NCBI GenBank assembly: GCA_004009845.1
Contig: RMBW01000320.1
Span: 1 to 12,844, forward strand
Reading direction: 5' to 3'
Length of the DNA: 12,844 bases
Source of the DNA: Davidsoniella eucalypti
Lineage: Eukaryota > Ascomycota > Sordariomycetes > Microascales > Ceratocystidaceae
Under the pieces are notes generated by a model. That model was not told the DNA's origin. It saw nothing but the letters and a program-made list of their open reading frames with translations, and did no database searches. This document shows, piece by piece, positions 1-6,136 of the stretch. The position numbers and the translations under genes were made by a program. Positions within the stretch are counted from its first letter, which is position 1. Every line of letters begins with the position of its first letter.

Positions 1-1
1 C

Positions 2-94
2 CGCACTGCCTTCTACAAAGCCGCCCAAGGAGATCGCGAACCTTTCAAAGCCTTCCACATCCGCTTTGAGACATTGGCCATGGAAGCTGACATA
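2..94 (+). pseudogene. gag fragment of an older, related Ty3/gypsy element (element 0)
   Basis: The first 94 bases read open in one frame (from base 2) and match element 1 Gag around bases 1690-1783, with shared words such as AFYK, QGDRE, FKAFH and FETLAMEA. By eye they are about 80% identical at the DNA level, so this is a related but separate copy. The stretch encodes part of the capsid-like retrotransposon Gag region. It stops abruptly at base 94 where the LTR of element 1 begins (TGTAAG). The last five bases before the LTR, acata, are the candidate left target-site duplication; the right copy should lie beyond the window. The start of the gene is off the left edge. Confidence is high that this is gag, lower on which subfamily. 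Confidence 0.8.
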
Positions 95-274
95 TGTAAG
101 AGACTAAGGCCTAGTAAAGTTAGCCAAGGCATTCCTTGTCAGTACTAGAATCGGCTATAAGTAGGGACCTATTCCCGCCGATTATTAGTCTTAGTTTCTC
201 TTTCTCCTTCATCGGTCTCAATCAAACTATCCTTTACGACCAGTTTTCATCGCAACTCCTCGTATATCGTCTCA
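95..274 (+). repeat. 5' LTR of element 1 (180 bp)
   Basis: Begins TGTAAGAGAC and ends TCGTCTCA, with the canonical TG...CA ends. The right end is fixed by comparison with the inverted copy at 7138-7318, which abuts coding sequence of element 2 exactly at the same base. Inside are a dyad CAAGG-catt-CCTTG (125-138), a TATA box (156-163), a pyrimidine block (about 191-210) and the inferred RNA start at 211. U3 is therefore inferred as 95-210; the R/U5 border is not visible. Confidence 0.9.
156..221 (+). promoter_or_regulatory. LTR core promoter and inferred transcription start, element 1
   Basis: TATAAGTAGGGACC begins at 156, followed by a CT-rich block ending at 210, then ATCGGTCTCAA at 211-221. 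The same arrangement recurs in all four LTRs with 54-55 bases between the TATA box and ATCGG. A CT block just upstream of the start is typical of fungal promoters. The start at 211 is inferred from the self-priming rule (the 5' end of the RNA pairs with the primer site), not measured. Confidence 0.65.
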
Positions 275-276
275 TT

Positions 277-287
277 TTGAGACCGAT
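277..287 (+). other. Self-priming primer-binding site, element 1
   Basis: TTGAGACCGAT, two bases after the LTR, is the exact reverse complement of ATCGGTCTCAA at 211-221 inside the LTR. The match is exactly 11 bp and stops on both sides. Tf1 of fission yeast and related elements prime reverse transcription with the first 11 nt of their own RNA folded back on such a site, so this is read as a self-primer rather than a tRNA site. Elements 2 and 4 have the same arrangement. Confidence 0.82.
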
Positions 288-304
288 AACTTCTTTATCT
301 TGTC

Positions 305-513
305 CGAGCATCCGCTCGCTGTATTTACCTCTGTCCAAGCCGTCTGCTTGCCCCCTATTCTGTCCAAGCCATCTGCTTGCCCTCTATTCTGTCCAAGCCG
401 TCTGCTTGCCCCCTCTTCTGTCCAAACACTGTCTCTGTTTGCCCTCTATCCCGTCCAGACTCTGCTTAAAAAACAGTCTGCCATCTGTCCAAGCCCCCTC
501 ACTGAAAGGCTTG
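305..513 (+). repeat. Tandem mini-hairpin repeats in the element 1 leader
   Basis: Repeats of about 29 bp built on GTCCAAGCCGTCTGCTTGCC. Each can form a 5-bp stem CAAGC/GCTTG with a 5-nt loop (336-350, 365-379, 394-408). Divergent copies keep pairing by double changes: CGAGC/GCTCG at 305-318 and CAAAC/GTTTG at 423-441. A 6-bp version, CAAGCC/GGCTTG, closes a 12-nt loop at 490-513. The 29-bp period is not a multiple of three, so the repeat does not encode a repeated peptide. The array lies in the untranslated leader between the primer site and the gag start. Confidence 0.82.
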
Positions 514-588
514 CCCCTACCCGTCCGCTTGTTTACCCCTCGCGCCCCTAGTCACCATGTCTGACCTTATCTTCTGTTCCTGGTCATT

Positions 589-2352
589 ATGGCCTCCCTG
601 ACTTGCTCCGCCCTCGCCGGCTACTACGAAATCTTCCTAGACCTCAAGCAGTATCTCGCCCTGGCCCGCGTCCACCTCTTGGACCCCAGCCAGGAACCCC
701 CTGAGGGTTACACTCTGTCGGCTGTAGGCCTACCCGAGGACCGCCCTTGGAGTAGACCAGGCTGGTGCTACTTGGCACTATTCAAACGCAAGGAACGTGC
801 CCGTCTCGCAGCCACCCTAGGTTTCTGCCCTGCCTCCCGTGACATCCTCAGTCACAGCCAGCACTTTCACAGCCACCTAGGCCATCTGTCCTTCACCAGC
901 GGTTTTGTCGGCCACGTCCACATCGGCCAAGCACGTACGCGTCAGGAACGCGTTGCACGCACCTCGCTCCGTCCTTCCCTCCTCAAGTCACCTTTCATGG
1001 GCCTACCTCGCACCCCCACGAGAACTCGCTCCAAGGCCAAGGAAACCACTGAGCAACTGATCTCCACTGAGACAACCCACGCGCGCACCTTGAGCCGAGT
1101 AACCACCTCTCGCAACCCGCTACCCTTGGATGACGAAGACGATGCAAGTGATAACCCTTCCGATACCTCTGACCTGGCTCGTCTGGCTGAAAGCATGAGG
1201 CCCCGCGACACCTACCCTGAATCTGACCGCGGTCGCCAACCCTCGCGTGAAGCCGACCGTCTGGACTCTCTACAATCTGATATGGTAGAAATGAAGTCCA
1301 TGATGAATCGACTCGGTCAGATGTTGTTCGCAAAGGAGCATCACGAACCCACGGCCCCCTCGCTACCACCTGCACCTGTTCCCCAGCCACTACCTGCCTC
1401 CTCCAACCAAGCCCTACCTCGCCAAGTCCAACCACTGCTCAACGAATTTAGTGGCCTACACTCGGACTACGAGATTTGGAGAAGGCTAGCTACGAACAAA
1501 ATGATGATCGATGGTGCCGCTTTAGGCAACGACATCTCGCGGGCGGTATACCTGTACAGTCGCCTAGGCGCAACCACACAGGCCAAGCTAAACGTTTTCT
1601 TCGACTCCATTTGCCAGCGTTCCAGACCCTACGACTTACTGCTGGAAAAACTCGACGATATGTTCCGGTCGCGCGAACGACTCACTAACGCTCGCATCGC
1701 CTTCTACAAGTCCGCTCAGGGAGATCGTGAAACCTTCAAAGCCTTCCACCTCCGATTCGAAACCCTAGCTATGGAAGCCGGCATTCACGATGACACCACG
1801 CTAATCGACATCCTACGTTCTGCCATGCGTGACGATTTGGTTGAACGCACCGGATGGGCTTGGGAGTCTAACTCTTACCACGCGATCATCGACAGCCTCT
1901 TGAAGCACTTCGACCGCCCCACTGGTAAGCGCCGCGCTATCGAATCCGCCCCCAAACCTGAGCATACTAAGTCGAGCAACTGGAGAGAGCGGCCCGACCA
2001 ACAGACTCGTCGGGAGAACCGCCCCCAGCCTGCTGCCCGTTCGGAGAGACCAAAACTCTCCGAGTCGGAACGACACCGTTTAATGCGTGAAAACGCATGC
2101 TTTATCTGTGGGCTCAAGGATCATATCGCACGCCGTTGCCCCCAGCGCTCCTCCCAGCCAGGCCCCTCTAACAACCAGCTGTCTATCAACGCCATACGCA
2201 CAGTAATGCGTGAGGAAATCGCGAAGTACGACGAACGTGCCATGGATCGTGTGCTACCTCCCCCTGATAACACCACCACCACGGTAGCTAAGGTTGACTC
2301 GAAGGCGGCGGATAACGGGTCGGAGTACGACCTCATAGAGTTGGATTTTTAG
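589..2352 (+). CDS. gag: Gag polyprotein of element 1 (5' end frameshifted)
   Basis: Structural protein of the virus-like particle, about 587 residues from the ATG at 589. Domains in order: a conserved N-terminal block (PGWCYLALFKRKERARLA, then HFHSHLGHLSF, about residues 57-107) shared with the Gags of elements 2 and 4; a low-complexity charged and proline-rich linker; a Ty3-type capsid region around residues 285-445; a basic stretch; and one CCHC zinc knuckle CFICGLKDHIARRC (residues 504-517). The ORF ends in a TAG inside GGATTTTTAG. The more likely original start is the CACCATG at 557, the first AUG of the inferred mRNA. It aligns with the start of element 4 Gag but is out of frame here and stops at 599-601, which points to one base lost between about 572 and 588. 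The ATG at 589 is therefore a downstream in-frame start lacking the hydrophobic leader. Function is inferred from family resemblance. Confidence 0.88.
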   Translation: MASLTCSALAGYYEIFLDLKQYLALARVHLLDPSQEPPEGYTLSAVGLPEDRPWSRPGWCYLALFKRKERARLAATLGFCPASRDILSHSQHFHSHLGHLSFTSGFVGHVHIGQARTRQERVARTSLRPSLLKSPFMGLPRTPTRTRSKAKETTEQLISTETTHARTLSRVTTSRNPLPLDDEDDASDNPSDTSDLARLAESMRPRDTYPESDRGRQPSREADRLDSLQSDMVEMKSMMNRLGQMLFAKEHHEPTAPSLPPAPVPQPLPASSNQALPRQVQPLLNEFSGLHSDYEIWRRLATNKMMIDGAALGNDISRAVYLYSRLGATTQAKLNVFFDSICQRSRPYDLLLEKLDDMFRSRERLTNARIAFYKSAQGDRETFKAFHLRFETLAMEAGIHDDTTLIDILRSAMRDDLVERTGWAWESNSYHAIIDSLLKHFDRPTGKRRAIESAPKPEHTKSSNWRERPDQQTRRENRPQPAARSERPKLSESERHRLMRENACFICGLKDHIARRCPQRSSQPGPSNNQLSINAIRTVMREEIAKYDERAMDRVLPPPDNTTTTVAKVDSKAADNGSEYDLIELDF

Positions 2353-2378
2353 GTAGTCAGGACAAGTCGCGCCCTGAC
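2343..2378 (+). promoter_or_regulatory. Inferred -1 programmed frameshift signal at the gag/pol junction, element 1
   Basis: GGATTTT (2343-2349) is in phase as G GAT TTT and is followed by the gag stop TAG (2350-2352). A 6-nt spacer (2350-2355) leads to a 6-bp stem GTCAGG (2356-2361) / CCTGAC (2373-2378) with an 11-nt loop, ACAAGTCGCGC. Pol lies in the -1 frame, which is open from the heptamer onward. Elements 2 and 4 have the same heptamer, spacer, stem length and loop length with compensated stem changes. I recall GGAUUUU as a working slippery heptamer in a plant virus. Activity here is inferred. Confidence 0.72.
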
Positions 2379-2390
2379 AAGGAGAATACG

Positions 2391-3779
2391 ATGGTGGGTG
2401 AGGAAATAGTTAGAACACAGATGGGAGCCAAGGGTTTATATTTAGATTTGTCTTTAAATGAACTTCCAACAAAAGCTCTCGTCGATAGTGGCTGCCTCTG
2501 CCTCGCCGTCGTCCCTCCGCGCCTCCTACCCTACGCTAGCCAGACCCAGCCCATCGAGCCACGCAAGGTCTCCCTCGCCTCCTCCCAGTCCGATCCACCC
2601 GTCATCACTCAGATAGCACAGTTTACGCTACACCTGCCTGACCACCACGAGGACATTTGGGCCTACGTCGTCCCCGGCCAGACCGAAGACCTGATACTCG
2701 GTCAACGCTGGCTCATCAACCACGATGTACACTTGCACCCCCGTTCTGGACAGATTGAAGTCACTACGGCTGAGGAATTAACGCCTGAGGAATTCCACAA
2801 ACTCTGCGACAACGACGACACTGCTGTTTACCGCATCACACTAGAAGATGTTAACAGGGCGTTGGAGCAGAAGGAACTGGAAAGACCTCCCCTCCCAGAA
2901 TGGTTAAGACCTGTCGCCTCTGCGTTCGAAGCCAAAGCCTCGAAGGACCTCCCGCCACACCGGCCTGGAGTAGACTTGAAAATCGAGCTGCTGGAAGGGA
3001 AGACGTTACCTGTACAATCGTTGTATCCGCTGTCTCGCGCAGAACTATTGGTAATGCAGAAGACATTGACCGAACTGTTGTCTACAAGATGGATAAAAGA
3101 CACAAAGTCTGAAGTGGGCTCCCCAGTGCTATTTGTAAAGAAACCTGGAGGTGGAATTCGTTTCTGCGTAGACTACCGCGCAGTTAACGCTATTTCCAAA
3201 AAGGACTCATACCCCTTACCCCTTATCCACGACACCCTTCGGCAAATTTCGGAAGCCAAGTGGGTGTCCAAGGTCGATGTCATTGCTGCCTTCCATCGTA
3301 TTCGTATCGCCCCTGGCTACGAGGAGTTAACCGCATTTCGGACTCCCCTAGGGGCCTTCGAATGGAACGTTATCCCTTTCGGCTTGACTAATGCCCCTGC
3401 TGCGTTCCAGCGTTACATCAATTCGGTCCTTCGGAAATGGCTAGGCATCAGCTGCAGCGCCTACATTGACGATGTGGACATTTACTCCAGTGGTACTGAG
3501 GAAGAGCACAGGAAATTAGTGCTCGAGATTGTCCATGCACTCGATCTCGCCGGCTTGCAACTCGACCTTCGCAAGTGCCAGTTCTTAGCTAAGGAAATCA
3601 AGTTCCTCGGCTTCATCGTTGGCCCAGGTATTGGCATCAAGGCAGACCCTGAGAAAACCCTTGCGATTCGCAACTGGAATTCTCCCACAACTTTGAAAGG
3701 TCTACGTGGTTTCATCGGCTTTGTCAACTTCTATCGAGACTTTGTGTCAGGGGCTAAGGCCCAGTTGGTATTTGGCTAA
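2391..3779 (+). CDS. pol: Pol of element 1: aspartic protease and reverse transcriptase, truncated
   Basis: The pol frame is open from the frameshift heptamer (about 2349); the first ATG is at 2391. Residue numbers are from that ATG. The protease active site is LVDSGC with D32. RT follows with KVDVIAAFHRI (D296), FGLTNAPAAFQRYI and the catalytic box YIDD (residues 358-361, in place of the common YVDD or YLDD). It ends in GFIGFVNFYRDF, the start of the tether to RNase H. Element 2 inserts after base 3744, so the last residues before the stop at 3777-3779 come from its LTR. RNase H and integrase are absent, so the copy is dead as it stands. It was probably made as a Gag-Pol fusion by -1 frameshifting; re-initiation at 2391 is a weaker alternative. 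Confidence 0.9.
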   Translation: MVGEEIVRTQMGAKGLYLDLSLNELPTKALVDSGCLCLAVVPPRLLPYASQTQPIEPRKVSLASSQSDPPVITQIAQFTLHLPDHHEDIWAYVVPGQTEDLILGQRWLINHDVHLHPRSGQIEVTTAEELTPEEFHKLCDNDDTAVYRITLEDVNRALEQKELERPPLPEWLRPVASAFEAKASKDLPPHRPGVDLKIELLEGKTLPVQSLYPLSRAELLVMQKTLTELLSTRWIKDTKSEVGSPVLFVKKPGGGIRFCVDYRAVNAISKKDSYPLPLIHDTLRQISEAKWVSKVDVIAAFHRIRIAPGYEELTAFRTPLGAFEWNVIPFGLTNAPAAFQRYINSVLRKWLGISCSAYIDDVDIYSSGTEEEHRKLVLEIVHALDLAGLQLDLRKCQFLAKEIKFLGFIVGPGIGIKADPEKTLAIRNWNSPTTLKGLRGFIGFVNFYRDFVSGAKAQLVFG

Positions 3780-3923
3780 GTAAGATACTTAGCCAGATAA
3801 ACGGTTATAAATAGGGACCTATTCCCGCCGTATTCCAACATATATTAGTCTTTCTCCTTCATCGGTATCAATCGAAGTCTATCATCTAGATTGCTTGCCA
3901 TTGCCTCTTCCTAGTTCGTGTCA
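3745..3923 (+). repeat. 5' LTR of element 2 (179 bp)
   Basis: TGTCAGGGGCTAAGGCCC aligns with the element 4 LTR start (TGTAAGGGTCTAAGGCCC), and the end TGTCA just precedes the primer site, as in elements 1 and 4. It holds a perfect 10-bp inverted repeat TGGCTAAGTA-aga-TACTTAGCCA (3773-3795), a TATA box TATAAATA (3806-3813) and the inferred RNA start ATCGGTATCAA at 3861-3871, 55 bases past the TATA box. Confidence 0.85.
3773..3795. promoter_or_regulatory. 10-bp perfect dyad in U3 of element 2
   Basis: TGGCTAAGTA and TACTTAGCCA are exact reverse complements separated by AGA, ending about 10 bases before the TATA box. LTR1 and LTR3 (CAAGG-4 nt-CCTTG) and LTR4 (GGCCAAG-6 nt-CTTGGCC) have shorter dyads of different sequence in a similar place. 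It could be a binding site for a dimeric regulator; no factor can be named. Confidence 0.5.
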
Positions 3924-3925
3924 TT

Positions 3926-3936
3926 TTGATACCGAT
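3926..3936 (+). other. Self-priming primer-binding site, element 2, with compensatory change
   Basis: TTGATACCGAT is the exact complement of ATCGGTATCAA at 3861-3871. Compared with elements 1 and 4, the seventh base of the RNA end has changed from C to A and the paired base in the site from G to T, so the 11-bp duplex is kept. This double change is strong sequence evidence for self-priming. Confidence 0.85.
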
Positions 3937-3957
3937 CTACCATCGTTCTCGCTTTTC

Positions 3958-4073
3958 GCACCCTACTGTGCACTCTGTTCTCTCACGCTATTCGTGACCA
4001 TCGCTCTCGCACCCTACTGTGCACTCTATTCTCTCACGCTATTCGTGACCATCGCCCTCGCACCCTACTGTGC
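3958..4073 (+). repeat. 51-bp tandem repeat with paired mini-hairpins, element 2 leader
   Basis: Two full copies and part of a third, with period 51 bp (hairpin starts at 3958, 4009 and 4060). Each unit holds GCAC-CCTACT-GTGC (4-bp stem) and, in the two full copies, TCACG-CTATT-CGTGA (5-bp stem, 5-nt loop, at 3983-3997 and 4034-4048). The sequence is unrelated to the 29-bp repeats of elements 1 and 4 but sits in the same place and has the same form. The frame is open through it, but no ATG occurs between the inferred RNA start (3861) and 4123, so it is read as untranslated leader. Confidence 0.75.
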
Positions 4074-4122
4074 CCTCACTTACGTTATCCTGCCGACTGT
4101 CGCGTCCGCCCTCACTTGCACC

Positions 4123-6110
4123 ATGTTGCAACTTTTCCTCTTCCACCTCTGGGGCGCTATCCTCGGAGCTCACCACGGCTGCGCCGAAGGCACAGCCCTC
4201 GTTTTCTTCGCGCATCTCTTTACCTTCTTCTTTTTGGACATCACGCGCCGCTTCCTGCTGGCCTTCAAGCCGCGCCATGTCATAACCCCTTTTCTCCACC
4301 AGAGACGTCTCTGGAAACACCAGGGCTGGTGCTACTTAGCCCTGTTCAAACGTTCTGAGCGACCCCGCCTGGCCAAATTACTTGGCCCCTTCCCTGCGGG
4401 CCCTGCCATTCTCTCACACGCTGCGCACTTCCATGACCACCTGCACTGCATGTCGATTTCCACAGACATAATCGGGCACATTGAGCCCTCACAGCGCAGC
4501 CTCAGGTCCCCACGCAGCGCTCAGATTCTCTTGTCCCGTTTCCTTAGCAACCCTCACATCCTCGGCTTCGGCGCGTCCTCCAGCAAGGACATTCCCATAC
4601 GCTCCAAGGAGAATGCCCCCAAGGTCAAAATTGAGGCCCCTCGCCGCTCTCTAAGCGGCCTCCCCTTACCAGGCGCATACTCCGACGACGCAGCAGACGT
4701 CTTCGAACTACTGTCCTCCAAGTTTCAAGCCAGACTTGACCACGCCCAAATAGACCCGACCGAATGGATATCACCAAACGCACCAAGATGGAACTTCCAG
4801 TTCCACCATAACTACAAGGTTGCAGAAGTCCAGTTGGCCGCACTCCAAGGTCTGATATCGCGTGAAGCCCCCGAAGCAAAGGACCCCCGACGCATCGCGG
4901 AGGTACTGGACGCCCTGGCTGAAGACATCATCACCCTCCTCGGTGGCGAACATGGGGACCCAGCCAACGACGGCCTAGTTGACATCAACCAACTCGAAGA
5001 CCTTGAAGACAAACTCAGGCCACTGAACCTACGCCTCTCACCCATTCGCGAACTCGCACCTACACCTCCGGAGAAGAAGTGCACGACAACACCAGCGTAC
5101 CCTCCATCTACACACGGCATCGCCATCCTCCCCTCTCGAGACGACCAGCTCGCCCGTCGCAAAGATGTTATCGACGCAGTCCGCAAGTTCGACGGCACCT
5201 TCGACTACACCACCTGGAAGATGGAACTTAACGAGAAATTCCTCGTGGACTCCTACCGCTTCTATTCAGCTAGGGACCAGCTGGCGTACACGATGAACGC
5301 CCTATCGACAGAGATCAAGGAACAGGTCCGCACCAAGTACCTCGAATGCCTCCCTCTGAACTCCGGCTTCCAGATGTTCCTCTCCTACCTCGACTCGCGA
5401 TACGACGACCCCGACCGAGCAAGACTCGCCAACCGCGAACTGTTGAAACTCAAGCAGGGCCCGACCGAGACATTTGAATCCTTCACCAACCGTCTCTGCT
5501 CCCTACGCGACAAAGCCCACTTCTACGACCATAACACCCTCCTCTCCGTCCTCCAAGAAGGCCTCCACCTGGACATGCAAGTACACTTAGCCAACATGTT
5601 CCATATCAGACCACTAGACGAGATGATCTCGCAGATGCGCCCAGTCGCTCGCATCAAGGAAAGCGCCCTCGCCAAAGCTAAAGCCATATCCTCCAACCAA
5701 TGGCGTTCAAACCCCTCGCCAACACCATCTCGTACGCCCGCGCCCAAATCACAAACCTCCTCAACTGACAGGCCCTGCTACCACTGTCGCCAAACCGGTC
5801 ACTACGCCTCCATGTGCCCCTCACGCCCTGCCAATTCTGCAGCAGCCAAGCACATCCCTCAGGCACATGTCCTACGGCCGTATCCTGCTCTGCCTGCCAA
5901 CGCAAGGGACACACCGCCGCCAATTGCCGCTCCAAGTCTCGTGCCTCTCGCCCCTCAGTCAAGGCTAACGCAGTCAGCACCGCCCCCTCCTTCTCCCTGG
6001 ACGACGTTCGCGCCCTTATCAACGAACAGATGACGAACGCGCAGCCACGCACCCAGGGAGCCAGTACAACTAACGCAACAGCGGATACAGGGGACTTGAT
6101 GGATTTTTAG
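4123..6110 (+). pseudogene. gag: Gag of element 2, one frameshift near 5815-5830
   Basis: Start chosen at the CACCATG at 4123, the first AUG after the inferred transcription start; the frame is open further up but has no ATG there. The N-terminus is strongly hydrophobic in two stretches (about residues 1-13 and 22-40). The conserved block WCYLALFKRSERPRLA then HFHDHLHC follows, then a long variable region, a Ty3-type capsid region in about residues 360-510, and a zinc knuckle CYHCRQTGHYASMC (552-565). Just after it the frame changes: two more CCHC knuckles, CQFCSSQAHPSGTC (5829-5870) and CSACQRKGHTAANC (5886-5927), and the conserved end LMDF with TAG at 6108-6110 are in the next frame. In the first frame translation would run on to 6033. 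A single missing base around the CCCC run at 5817-5820 explains it. Three knuckles against one in the sister Gags is unusual. Confidence 0.85.
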
Positions 6111-6136
6111 ACAGTCGGGATAAATCGCGCCCCGAC
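6101..6136 (+). promoter_or_regulatory. Inferred -1 frameshift signal at the gag/pol junction, element 2
   Basis: GGATTTT (6101-6107), TAG (6108-6110), a 6-nt spacer, then stem GTCGGG (6114-6119) / CCCGAC (6131-6136) around the 11-nt loop ATAAATCGCGC. Against element 1 the fourth stem pair has changed from A-T to G-C. The -1 frame is open through the junction and, unlike elements 1 and 4, has no nearby upstream ATG for pol, so frameshifting looks like the route to Pol in the ancestor of this copy. Confidence 0.72.

Larger units (their letters stand above)
95..3744 (+). mobile_element. Element 1: Ty3/gypsy self-priming chromovirus-type LTR retrotransposon, left arm
   Basis: Order seen: 180-bp LTR, self-priming site, structured leader, gag, frameshift signal, protease and RT. 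The element is cut after the RT domain by the LTR of element 2 at 3745. Its RNase H, integrase and 3' LTR are not in the window and should lie downstream if the nest is intact. Its LTR is nearly identical to that of the minus-strand element 3 (four substitutions and one indel by eye), so both belong to one family. Lesions seen are the insertion and a probable one-base loss near the gag start. Confidence 0.88.

Noticed and set aside
277..290. tRNA primer-binding site
   Set aside because: No tRNA 3'-end complement ending in TGG was recognised at the expected place, whereas the 11-bp match to the RNA 5' end is perfect and covaries in element 2.
136..564. Proteins of 142 and 83 residues read through the element 1 leader
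   Set aside because: No usable ATG lies in the inferred mRNA leader. All frames are open because the repeat is C/T-rich, and the 29-bp period cycles frames, so no protein-level constraint is evident.
995..1435. Minus-strand ORFs opposite gag and pol (for example 995-1435 and 4812-5198)
   Set aside because: They show no recognisable motif and are shadows of the GC-biased codon use of the plus-strand genes.
2362..2460. Pseudoknot between the frameshift loop and downstream sequence
   Set aside because: A weak six-pair match (TTTGTC near 2447) is possible in element 1 but has no counterpart in element 4, so it is not supported.
3895..4122. N-terminal extension of element 2 Gag encoded by the 51-bp repeat (17-residue repeats)
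   Set aside because: The open frame has no ATG there; its apparent start is TTG inside the LTR. The first AUG of the inferred RNA is at 4123 in CACCATG context.
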